Assembly (NCBI GenBank): GCA_021789395.1
Contig: JAJYJP010000015.1
Span: 1 to 14,132, forward strand
Direction: 5' to 3'
DNA length: 14,132 bases
DNA from: a bacterium
Lineage (GTDB): Bacteria > Patescibacteriota > Minisyncoccia > Moranbacterales > UBA2206
The position numbers were made by a program, and so were the translations under genes. This document shows, in pieces, positions 5,187 through 11,688 of the stretch. The notes below the pieces were generated by a model, which did not search any database, was not told the origin of the DNA, and worked only from the letters and a program-made list of their open reading frames with translations. Positions within the stretch are counted from its first letter, which is position 1. Each line of letters begins with the position of its first letter.

Positions 5187-7837
5187 TATTTCCCACAACA
5201 CTTTTTATATTTTAAGCCGCTACCACAAGGACAGGGATCATTACGCCCGACCGTATTTTTATTAATGATCGGCGCTTGTTTCACTTCTTCTTTTTTTCCA
5301 GTTTCTTCGGTTTTAGCATCTTTGATCGCTCCGAATTGCTGCACTTCCGACGCGCCGCTGTAAGTCAGATTTTGCTGAGGCATGACTTGTGTCGCCTGTG
5401 CCGCCGGCGCCGCCGCCAAAGCTACCTTGAAAATCATATGGACGATCGTCGAGCGTATATTTTCCATCAGTTGCGAAAACATGTTGAAGGCTTCGCGTTT
5501 ATACTCGACAAGCGGATCGCGCTGGCCGTAACCGCGCAGACCGATTCCTTCGCGCAGATAATCGATCTCGTCAAGATGATTCATCCAATCCGTATCGATC
5601 GTCTGGAGCATGATCATTTTTTCCACCGACCGCATGGTCGGCGCGCCCATATCGATCTCCTTTTTGTTATAAATTTCTTTCGCCACGCCGAACAAGTATT
5701 CAATCAGACTGGAAATTTTTTCCGCCACATTTTGCCGATTATTATCCCGGATCTCGTCGATCTTTTTCAGCACTTCCTCACCGGCACCGGTGACATTTTT
5801 GAAATTCTCATAAATTTCTTTCGTGTTCCAATCCGTTTCATCGCCCGCCGCATGAAAAGAGACTATTCGTCCGATCTCTTCTTTGATATTTTCTAAAATC
5901 TCCGGCTTAGTGTCCTGCATCCCTAAAATTTCTTTCCGTTTTTTATAAATCACTTCGCGCTGCTTGTTCATCACGTCGTCGTAATCCAATACGTGTTTGC
6001 GGATATCAAAATTGAAGCCCTCGATCTTCGACTGGGCATTCTCGATCGTCTTGGAAATAATTTTATTTTGAATCGGCTGGTCTTCCGGAAGCCCCAGTCG
6101 ATCCATCATATTTTTTAATTTATCGCCGCCAAACCGACGCATCAATTCGTCTTCCAGCGAAACGTAAAATTGCGAAACGCCCGGATCGCCCTGGCGACCG
6201 GCCCGGCCGCGCAACTGATTGTCGATGCGACGCGCTTCGTGACGTTCCGTACCAATGATGTATAGGCCGCCAAGCTCTTTCACGCCTTCGCCCAGTTTGA
6301 TGTCGGTTCCTCGTCCGGCCATGTTGGTCGCGATCGTCACTGCGCCTTTTTGTCCGGCCTTGGCCACGATGGCCGCTTCACGTTCGTGATTCTTGGCGTT
6401 CAAAACTTCGTGCTGGACTCCTTCGCGCGTAAGCAAAGCACTCAAATATTCCGATTTCTCGATCGCGATCGTTCCCACCAGCGCCGGCTGGCCTTTCTGA
6501 TAGATATCTTTGATATGCTTCACTATCGCGTCGAATTTTCCCTTTTCGGTTTTGTAAATCACGTCCGACAGATCTTTCCTGACCAAAGTTTTGTTGGTCG
6601 GAATTTCCGTCACATCGATCTCGTACACTTTGAAAAATTCTTCCGCCGAAGTCAGCGCCGTTCCGGTCATGCCGGACAGCTTGTTATAGATGCGAAAATA
6701 ATTTTGGAAAGTAATCGTCGCCAAAGTCCGCGATTCTTTCTGGACCTGCACATTTTCTTTGGCTTCAATCGCCTGGTGAAGTCCTTCCGAATAGCGTCGT
6801 CCCGGCATTAAACGTCCGGTAAAATCATCCACAATCACGATCTCACCGTCTTTGACGATATAGTCACGGTCGCGCTGGAAAATCACCTGCGCCTTCAAGG
6901 CCTGTTCCAAATGATGGACGTAAGTCACTTTGCCATACTCATAAATATTGCCCATTCCGAGCCAATTTTCAATCTTGGAAATTCCGGCGTCGGTGATCGA
7001 GACTGCTTTCATCTTCTCGTCCACTTCATAATCTTCATCCCGCTTGAGCCGCGGCACAAGTTGAGCGAATCTTTGATAAAGTTTAGTTGATTCCGTATCC
7101 GGCGCGGAAATGATCAACGGCGTCCGCGCTTCGTCGATCAGGATGGAATCGACCTCGTCAACAATCGCGTAATTCAGTTCCCGTTGCACCATCTCGCCGA
7201 ACGATTGCACCATGTTGTCGCGCAAATAATCAAAACCGAATTCATTATTCGTTCCGTAAGTGATATCGGCAGCGTATGCATCTCGCCGCATGACCGGTTT
7301 CAGGTTTTCCATCTCTACGGTCACTTCATTCGAGTCGATGATTTTCGGTTCATAAATATACGACGCGTCGTGAATGATGCAAGCCGTCGAGATTCCCAAA
7401 AAATGAAAGATTGATCCCATCCAATTGCAGTCGCGTTTCGCCAAATAATCATTCACAGTCACCACGTGCACGCCTTTGCCAGTGAGCGCATTCAAATAAA
7501 TCGGCAAAGTGGAAGTCAAAGTTTTTCCTTCCCCGGTTTTCATTTCAGCGATCTTCCCTTGATGTAAAACAATGCCGCCCAAAAGTTGGACATCGTAATG
7601 CCGCTCACCGATCACGCGATCGGCCGCTTCGCGGACAACGGCAAAAGCCTCAGGAAGAATGCCGTCCAAAGTTTCACCCTTGGCGAGCCTTTCTTTGAAT
7701 TCTTTCGTTTTGTTCTGAAGCTCCGAATCCGACAATTTCTTCATCTCGCCGCCCAAGGAATTTATCTTTTCCACGACAGGTTTAAGTCTGTTGATTTCCC
7801 GTTGGTTTGAACCGAAAATTTTAGTAAACAAAGCCAT
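5186..7837 (-). CDS. secA: Preprotein translocase ATPase SecA
   Basis: Cytosolic motor ATPase that drives unfolded preproteins through SecYEG. The protein is 883 aa, full length for the family (E. coli 901). Visible landmarks in order are Walker A M-K-T-G-E-G-K-T (99-106), Y-G-T-N-N-E-F-G-F-D-Y-L-R-D-N-M (194-209), and DEAD-box-like V-D-E-V-D-S with I-D-E-A-R-T-P-L (226-241). Next come the M-T-G-T-A and G-R-G-T-D motor motifs with the Q-L-R-G-R-A-G-R-Q-G-D-P-G arginine-finger motif. The C-terminal zinc-binding SEC-C tail is D-P-C-P-C-G-S-G-x5-K-C-C (CxCx8CC). A roughly 30-residue insertion (about 157-187, with Y-I-Y-E-P-K) precedes R-R-D-A-Y-A-A-D. The A/P-rich linker before the SEC-C tail is normal. 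The gene is led by its own promoter with a roughly 40-nt leader and no evident Shine-Dalgarno. Nudix translation is coupled downstream. Confidence 0.98.
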   Translation of the reverse strand: MALFTKIFGSNQREINRLKPVVEKINSLGGEMKKLSDSELQNKTKEFKERLAKGETLDGILPEAFAVVREAADRVIGERHYDVQLLGGIVLHQGKIAEMKTGEGKTLTSTLPIYLNALTGKGVHVVTVNDYLAKRDCNWMGSIFHFLGISTACIIHDASYIYEPKIIDSNEVTVEMENLKPVMRRDAYAADITYGTNNEFGFDYLRDNMVQSFGEMVQRELNYAIVDEVDSILIDEARTPLIISAPDTESTKLYQRFAQLVPRLKRDEDYEVDEKMKAVSITDAGISKIENWLGMGNIYEYGKVTYVHHLEQALKAQVIFQRDRDYIVKDGEIVIVDDFTGRLMPGRRYSEGLHQAIEAKENVQVQKESRTLATITFQNYFRIYNKLSGMTGTALTSAEEFFKVYEIDVTEIPTNKTLVRKDLSDVIYKTEKGKFDAIVKHIKDIYQKGQPALVGTIAIEKSEYLSALLTREGVQHEVLNAKNHEREAAIVAKAGQKGAVTIATNMAGRGTDIKLGEGVKELGGLYIIGTERHEARRIDNQLRGRAGRQGDPGVSQFYVSLEDELMRRFGGDKLKNMMDRLGLPEDQPIQNKIISKTIENAQSKIEGFNFDIRKHVLDYDDVMNKQREVIYKKRKEILGMQDTKPEILENIKEEIGRIVSFHAAGDETDWNTKEIYENFKNVTGAGEEVLKKIDEIRDNNRQNVAEKISSLIEYLFGVAKEIYNKKEIDMGAPTMRSVEKMIMLQTIDTDWMNHLDEIDYLREGIGLRGYGQRDPLVEYKREAFNMFSQLMENIRSTIVHMIFKVALAAAPAAQATQVMPQQNLTYSGASEVQQFGAIKDAKTEETGKKEEVKQAPIINKNTVGRNDPCPCGSGLKYKKCCGK

Positions 7838-7883
7838 AATGTTATTACAAAAACTTCAATTTAATACATTTAAATACTACCGT

Positions 7884-7912
7884 ATTTTACCACAACAAAA
7901 CCCTCCGGTCAA
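7884..7912 (-). promoter_or_regulatory. Predicted sigma70-type promoter of secA, -35 inside upstream terminator
   Basis: On the minus strand, TTGACC (7907-7912, 5/6) and TAAAAT (7884-7889, 5/6) are separated by 17 bp. The -35 lies in the loop and 3' arm of the terminator hairpin of the rluF gene. The expected transcription start is near 7877, giving an AT-rich leader of about 40 nt. Confidence 0.65.
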
Positions 7913-7925
7913 AGCCGGAGGGTTT
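7894..7925 (-). terminator. Intrinsic terminator after the rluF-like gene
   Basis: A perfect 11-bp stem (AAACCCTCCGG / CCGGAGGGTTT) with a 6-nt loop is followed by T on the minus strand, so the run is TTTTG. It lies about 37 nt after the pseudouridine synthase stop. The symmetric stem could fold on either strand, but the plus strand lacks a T-tract beyond three bases and has no gene to end. Confidence 0.8.
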
Positions 7926-7962
7926 AGGATATGTTCCTGTTTTGTCCCAAACTCAGTAATAA

Positions 7963-8694
7963 TCAAGATGGGCCGTCTTGATCCAAATGTAATTGTTTCA
8001 ACAATTCATCCAATTCCGTTCCTTTGATTTCCCGAGATTGGCCCATTTTCAAACTTCCAAGCTTAATGTTCATCACTCGCACCCGCTTCAGATCCTGCAC
8101 CGCGTATCCTTCGGCCGCGCACATCCGCCGGATCTGATGTTTCTTGCCCTCCGTCAGAACCGTGCGGAAAGTAAAGTCGTCTATTTTTTCCGTGCGGCAT
8201 TCCTTGGTCTTGAAATCTTCCAGTTGGATGCCGTTGGCAAAAACTTTCAGGAAAATATTTTTTAAATTTTTATCGACGCGAACGATGTACTCTTTCTCGT
8301 GCTCATATTCCGGATTGAGCAATTTGTCGGTTACTCGCCCGTCGTTGGTCAAAAGGATCAGTCCGTGCGAATCTTTGTCCAATCTTCCCACTGGAAAAAC
8401 ATCGGCTGGCAATCCGGCGACTTGTTGGATGCTTTTTTCATTACCTTGCGGTGAATGGGTAATTATTCCTCTTGGTTTGTTATAGGCGAAATAACGATAA
8501 TTTTTGAAGGCGTCCCGTTTGCGAGTATCGACTTCAACTCGGTCACCTTCATTGACCTTATCTCCGAGCTGGGCGATTTTCCCGTTTATCTGGACGACCT
8601 TTCGTTCAATTAAAATATCCGCCTCCCGACGGCTGCAATAATTATTGAGCGCTAAATATCGATTGATCCTAATTGGATAGGTTATTTTCTCCAT
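7963..8694 (-). CDS. rluF: 23S rRNA pseudouridine synthase, RluF/RluB type
   Basis: Isomerises a specific uridine of 23S rRNA to pseudouridine (E. coli RluF acts at U2604; the target here is inferred). The 243-aa protein has an N-terminal S4 RNA-binding domain (about 7-55, R-I-N-R-Y-L-A with S-R-R-E-A-D). A RsuA-family catalytic core follows. The catalytic Asp is D106 in G-R-L-D-K-D-S-H-G-L, followed by L-L-T-N-D-G. K-K-H-Q-I-R-R-M-C near 188-196 binds RNA. D-K-D-S, H-E-K-E-Y and R-V-R-V-M-N spellings match RluF more than RluB or RsuA. I chose the ATG at 8694. The in-frame ATGs at 8703 and 8718 lie in or upstream of the predicted -10 box (8702-8707), and transcription would start almost on the 8694 ATG. 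It appears monocistronic, with its own promoter and a terminator after it. Confidence 0.92.
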   Translation of the reverse strand: MEKITYPIRINRYLALNNYCSRREADILIERKVVQINGKIAQLGDKVNEGDRVEVDTRKRDAFKNYRYFAYNKPRGIITHSPQGNEKSIQQVAGLPADVFPVGRLDKDSHGLILLTNDGRVTDKLLNPEYEHEKEYIVRVDKNLKNIFLKVFANGIQLEDFKTKECRTEKIDDFTFRTVLTEGKKHQIRRMCAAEGYAVQDLKRVRVMNIKLGSLKMGQSREIKGTELDELLKQLHLDQDGPS

Positions 8695-8701
8695 AATAAT
8701 C

Positions 8702-8710
8702 ATTCTACCA
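8702..8710 (-). promoter_or_regulatory. Extended -10 promoter of the rluF-like gene (decides the start codon)
   Basis: TGG-TAGAAT on the minus strand is an extended -10 (TGn plus a 5/6 hexamer). No good -35 is found at 17 bp. Its distance to the ATG at 8694 (7 nt) predicts a leaderless mRNA and excludes the upstream in-frame ATGs. Confidence 0.55.
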
Positions 8711-8746
8711 TAACACACGAAATTGCCTAAATGACTTTCCGGCGCG

Positions 8747-9877
8747 CTATGTCTTTTTCAGTTCAAGATTTTTACGCGACAAATAAATAAAATATAACCC
8801 GGCAAGCGCAGGCAAGATAAAAATATATTTGATGTTAAAAACAAACAGAAGCGCAATCAGGTACAATGCAGACCTTCCTATAACAATGGCGAACTCTCTG
8901 AACAATATGAACTGCGCTCCTCCTTCTGTTTTCGCTGTTTTGTAAACGACGCTATTTAGAGGAATAAGGATTAGCGCTTCAAAAAACCCCACTGCTAAAG
9001 TAGTAGCATAGGCCGCAATCTGGGATGTTATGAAAAAACGAGTAAACCAAAGTGCCGCGATGATAATGGCGCCGCCCGCCATCATCTTCTGCCGATCGGC
9101 CTTATCAGAATATTTGCCAACTAAAAAAATAAACAAAGCCGACCCGATACTTCCCAAAGTTCCAATATAGCCGATCGAAAGTATATTCCTAAAACTCAGA
9201 TAAACAAAGATCGGCCAAATAATTCCTTCCGCATCTTCCCTCAGATTTTCAATCGTATCGGCCAGGAAATATTTCTTGTATCCTCTGGCTAGCTCTTTGA
9301 ACTTGCCGAAATCCAATCTTTCCTTATAAGGAAACTCCGGCAAAAAAAGAAGCGGGATGGCCGAAATGACATAAACTATTCCTGAGAAAATAAACAGTTC
9401 TCTAAAACCTAAGTACACAGCAATGAAACCTCCGATTATCGGAGCGAAAATCTTCAATGTTTTTGGAAAAGCGAAAAATTTTCCCAACCCGTCTCCCATT
9501 TTTTCTTTTGTTGATATATTCGTAATCCAAATGTGCAAGGGAAACCAATATAGCGCGGCTTGCAACGCATTCACCAAAGCGATGACATAGATAGGAGTAG
9601 AATATTTGTCTATGGTATAAACAAGAAAATAATACAAGAAAAGAATCGGATATCCCACCAATACCGTTTTGCGCAAGCCGATAGATTGGACGATTTCATT
9701 TGCAAGGAAAAAGAATATGAAAACTCCAAGCGTGTAAACAAGATAAAACAAGAAAACATTTCCAACACTTATTTTCCGACTCAGAAAATAAATCGGCACA
9801 AAAATTCCGATGAAAGAACCGGCCAGGCCGTAAATTGAATTCATTATATAAACGCCATTCAGCGATTTTGATTTCAT
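8747..9877 (-). CDS. Major facilitator superfamily permease
   Basis: Secondary transporter in the cytoplasmic membrane; substrate unknown. The 376-aa protein is hydrophobic almost throughout, with about 10-12 membrane spans (for example about 12-32, 40-60, 70-90, 94-115, 142-180, 218-255 and several after 265). The central cytoplasmic loop has charged sequence (K-E-R-L-D-F-G-K-F-K-E-L-A-R-G-Y-K-K, about 186-202). The loop after the seventh or eighth span, G-K-Y-S-D-K-A-D-R-Q-K (254-264), resembles the MFS motif A (G-x-L-x-D-x-x-G-R-R/K). The same motif in the N-terminal half is degenerate (Q-S-I-G-L-R-K). It is slightly short for an MFS, mainly in the N-terminal region. The ATG has no close Shine-Dalgarno. 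It follows the DUF302 gene by 38 nt, with a possible extended -10 in the gap. No terminator is visible before the rluF-like gene. Confidence 0.8.
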   Translation of the reverse strand: MKSKSLNGVYIMNSIYGLAGSFIGIFVPIYFLSRKISVGNVFLFYLVYTLGVFIFFFLANEIVQSIGLRKTVLVGYPILFLYYFLVYTIDKYSTPIYVIALVNALQAALYWFPLHIWITNISTKEKMGDGLGKFFAFPKTLKIFAPIIGGFIAVYLGFRELFIFSGIVYVISAIPLLFLPEFPYKERLDFGKFKELARGYKKYFLADTIENLREDAEGIIWPIFVYLSFRNILSIGYIGTLGSIGSALFIFLVGKYSDKADRQKMMAGGAIIIAALWFTRFFITSQIAAYATTLAVGFFEALILIPLNSVVYKTAKTEGGAQFILFREFAIVIGRSALYLIALLFVFNIKYIFILPALAGLYFIYLSRKNLELKKT

Positions 9878-9900
9878 AGTTTTGCTTTTAGTTCACTTCC

Positions 9901-9909
9901 ATTTTATCA
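9901..9909 (-). promoter_or_regulatory. Possible extended -10 promoter of the MFS gene
   Basis: TGA-TAAAAT on the minus strand in the DUF302-MFS gap; an expected start near 9894 would leave a leader of about 17 nt. No convincing -35 at 16-18 bp, so this is tentative. Confidence 0.3.
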
Positions 9910-9915
9910 CAAAAC

Positions 9916-10305
9916 TTAAACAGTCCCGATCGCATTTTTCAATTTTTCTTCCGCTTCCGAAAATACAGCCTTCAATTTTTCATTCCCGATCATTTTTTCT
10001 ATCACGCCGGGCAACAACACCGATACGCTCACATTCCCCTTTTCTTCGTAAACGATGGCTTTGCAAGGAAGGAATAGCCCGATTTCCTTTTCCGCTTGGA
10101 GAGCTTTGTATGACAGTTCCGGATTACACACGCCCAAAATAACGTAGTTAGGATAGTCAACGCTTAATTTAGTTTTCAAAGTTTCCCTCACATCTGTTTC
10201 GGAAAGTATGCCAAAACCTTGCGCAATCAGCGCTTCTTTGGTTTTTTTAACAGCGTCATTAAATGGTAGTGCGATTGTTTTTCTGTAGGTATAATCCATA
10301 ATCAT
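9916..10305 (-). CDS. DUF302 family protein
   Basis: The family function is unknown. The 129-aa protein matches the DUF302 pattern closely. An opening strand (Y-R-K-T-I-A-L-P-F) is followed by helix D-A-V-K-K-T-K-E-A-L. Then come G-F-G-I-L-S-E-T-D-V (about 31-40), L-K-T-K-L-S-V-D-Y-P-N-Y-V-I-L-G-V-C-N-P, the A-L-x-A-E-K-E-I-G-L-F-L-P-C-K-A-I-V-Y-E core, and a weaker C-terminal helix pair. The conserved Cys residues in G-V-C-N-P and L-P-C are both present. No signal peptide or membrane anchor is seen, so it is probably cytosolic. It lies 41 nt after the MTH1-like gene and 38 nt before the MFS gene. The ATG at 10305 is 6 nt from a TAAAAT (10312-10317) that could be a -10. An in-frame ATG two codons later (10299) is equally possible. 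Confidence 0.88.
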   Translation of the reverse strand: MIMDYTYRKTIALPFNDAVKKTKEALIAQGFGILSETDVRETLKTKLSVDYPNYVILGVCNPELSYKALQAEKEIGLFLPCKAIVYEEKGNVSVSVLLPGVIEKMIGNEKLKAVFSEAEEKLKNAIGTV

Positions 10306-10346
10306 TTAATTATTTTAAAAAATCAATTTCCCATCATCCCCCCTCA

Positions 10347-10844
10347 TCATTCCCATCCCCGTCCAACAATACTTAAATTTTTATCTTGAACCACATCGTT
10401 TTCTCCGAATATAAACGTTCCTTTCAATAAGTTTCCCTTCAAGACTTCCGGCAACCAGAAAATGTCGCTCGGCCACATGTTTGAAAAAGGTAATTCCTTT
10501 ACGGCAAACCACTTTGGATTCATTTCCTCACTCTCCTCAGGATTATCTTGCCAGTTTTCGGAAAAATAGACATGGACCATTTGGTTCCATTCTGGATTGT
10601 GTGGAAAGTAAAAAGATAATTCAGCTACTTTATTCAATTCTTTTATCGAAACGTTTATTTCTTCCTTAGCCTCTCTTTTGGCTGCATCCTCGATTGTTTC
10701 TTTTTGATCATCAACTTTCCCGCCAACGCCATTCCATCGATTTACGCCAAAACCTCGCTTTTTCATTGCCAGACAAATGTCGGTTATTTTCCCTTGAGAT
10801 TTTTTAATTAAAAAAAGAAGAGTGGCGTTCCTTAATTTTTTCAT
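10347..10844 (-). CDS. MTH1-like Nudix hydrolase (oxidised purine dNTP diphosphatase)
   Basis: Probably removes oxidised purine nucleotides (8-oxo-dGTP, 2-OH-dATP) from the pool, like eukaryotic MTH1/NUDT1. The 165-aa protein reads R-G-F-G-V-N-R-W-N-G-V-G-G-K-V at about 30-44. Its Nudix box has R-E-A-K-E-E-I-N-V (57-65). The C-terminal half contains E-E-M-N-P-K-W-F (107-113), L-P-F-S-N-M-W-P-S-D (118-127), and G-T-F-I-F-G, the order and spacing of MTH1. Two deviations are visible. The box has one extra residue between its Gly and first Glu (G42-x6-E49), and the usual Gly after E-E-x is Asn64. Also, the MTH1 base-recognition Asp pair (D119-D120 in human) reads Ser126-Asp127 here. The gene starts 10 nt after the CYTH remnant. 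An MTH1 rather than MutT assignment is strong; substrate is inferred. Confidence 0.9.
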   Translation of the reverse strand: MKKLRNATLLFLIKKSQGKITDICLAMKKRGFGVNRWNGVGGKVDDQKETIEDAAKREAKEEINVSIKELNKVAELSFYFPHNPEWNQMVHVYFSENWQDNPEESEEMNPKWFAVKELPFSNMWPSDIFWLPEVLKGNLLKGTFIFGENDVVQDKNLSIVGRGWE

Positions 10845-10854
10845 ATCCGATTCT

Positions 10855-10974
10855 TTAATAAGCGTGAGCGACTAAAAAATACTTTGTCCGCCTCCCCGCA
10901 CCGGCATTTTTTAACTTTTCCCGCATATCATTTTTGTTTATATTTGGAAATGTCGCTTCGTATTCGATTTTCAT
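10855..10974 (-). pseudogene. CYTH-domain N-terminal remnant (39 aa)
   Basis: A 39-residue ORF starts with M-K-I-E-Y-E-A-T-F-P-N-I and continues K-N-D-M-R-E-K-L-K-N-A-G-A. This is the usual N-terminus of CYTH-fold proteins (class IV adenylate cyclase / triphosphatase family), including the first E-x-E metal-binding pair. After G-A the sequence becomes R-R-T-K-Y-F-L-V-A-H-A-Y and stops, so the remaining roughly 130 residues of a CYTH domain are missing. It cannot form the tunnel fold. Its ATG overlaps the stop of the deoxyribosyltransferase-like gene (ATGA), and the next gene begins 10 nt after its stop, so the deletion has left the operon spacing intact. I infer a gene decayed by internal deletion. 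A functional short peptide cannot be excluded. The CYTH assignment is from memory of the family's N-terminus. Confidence 0.55.
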
Positions 10975-11390
10975 ATGATTTTTGATAAATCCCCATCTAA
11001 AATCACGTCCGCCATAGCTTTTATCTCATCAGCATATGAAACGTCTTCAGGAATCTGATTATACAAAAAAATTTTCTTATCACTCACATGAGCAAACCCC
11101 ATTTCCATGAGCGTGTTTCCACCGATGTAATTTTTTATGCCTTTCCGATCAAAATTACACACCAGGATCGCGTCTCCACGCACGATCAGATCATGCCACC
11201 ACTTGATGTAATTATTTTTTCTTTTTACTTCCGCATGCTCCACGCCGTCCGGAACTTCATCAAGTTCTCCTCTTCCGATCGCAAACATCTTTTCGTGCAT
11301 CATCGGCTGATGCCCAAGCTTTTCTAATTTTTCATAAATCTCGACTAATTTATCAGCATTTTTAATGCTTCCGCAGAGAGTTATTTTCAT
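10971..11390 (-). CDS. Nucleoside 2-deoxyribosyltransferase-like protein
   Basis: A small Rossmann-like protein (139 aa) that resembles the nucleoside 2-deoxyribosyltransferase-like superfamily. K-I-T-L-C-G-S-I at 2-9 is the first strand and phosphate loop, and D-A-I-L-V-C-N-F-D at 73-81 is a later strand. G-G-N-T-L-M-E-M-G-F-A at 90-100 carries Glu96, in the position of the catalytic Glu in the E-x-G-[YF]-A motif of true transferases. K-I-F-L-Y-N-Q-I-P-E (106-115) is a typical closing strand. Many homologues are uncharacterised, so activity on deoxynucleosides is only possible. I prefer the ATG at 11390 over an in-frame TTG at 11399. It is 1 nt after the stop of the upstream broken gene, and it overlaps the downstream CYTH remnant by ATGA, so it sits in a tight operon. 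Confidence 0.7.
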   Translation of the reverse strand: MKITLCGSIKNADKLVEIYEKLEKLGHQPMMHEKMFAIGRGELDEVPDGVEHAEVKRKNNYIKWWHDLIVRGDAILVCNFDRKGIKNYIGGNTLMEMGFAHVSDKKIFLYNQIPEDVSYADEIKAMADVILDGDLSKII

Positions 11391-11391
11391 T

Positions 11392-11688
11392 TTAATCAAA
11401 TAAATTTAACTTTTTAACAAAATAATCCCAAACCTGTATTTTTTCTTCCGAAAATTGCGTATTGTAAGCATTGGTATATTTTTTTCGAAGATGACCTTGT
11501 CGTAATGGATTTAGTTTTTCAACAATCTTTTCATGGATATTTTTAATTTCATATGAATATTCAGCTGTACTTCCCCCATTTCTTTAAACACTAACCTTGT
11601 TTACTAAATCATATGACGCAACATGGTCATTTAAAAATTCAATGGATTTTGATTTTACTCTTTCTATGAAGTTGTTTGTCTCGCTTAT
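11392..11688 (-). pseudogene. Broken gene of unknown family (about 98 codons with an in-frame stop)
   Basis: The minus-strand frame reads as good coding sequence on both sides of one in-frame TAA (11584-11586). It runs from S-E-T-N-N-F-I-E-R-V-K-S before the stop to E-K-L-N-P-L-R-Q-G-H-L-R and a last part Q-V-W-D-Y-F-V-K-K-L-N-L-F-D. The first codon is ATA (11686-11688), not ATG. It overlaps the TAA of the 257-aa gene as ATAA, so a single G-to-A change would explain loss of both an ancestral ATG and a TGA in an ATGA overlap. Around the internal stop another frame reads V-F-K-E-M-G, so paired frameshifts near a G5 run are an alternative to a simple stop mutation. The stop is 1 nt before the next gene's ATG. 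I do not recognise the family. Sequencing error is possible. Confidence 0.6.

Noticed and set aside
5276..5896. Plus-strand open frame of 206 codons, and similar ones at 2062-2706, 3215-3739 and 6350-6811
   Set aside because: All lie opposite secA, secD or secF, and their translations are basic, His/Phe/Arg-rich antisense sequence without motifs.
8695..8718. Upstream in-frame ATGs for the pseudouridine synthase
   Set aside because: They fall in or upstream of the extended -10 box (8702-8710) and before the S4 domain pattern begins.
9888..9902. Four-codon leader ORF (M-E-V-N-stop) before the MFS gene
   Set aside because: Its ATG overlaps the predicted -10 hexamer, so it would not be on the transcript.
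11584..11586. Alternative genetic code reading the internal stop
   Set aside because: The stop is TAA; the known Patescibacteria recoding concerns TGA (as Gly), and genes here end normally in TGA as well as TAA and TAG.
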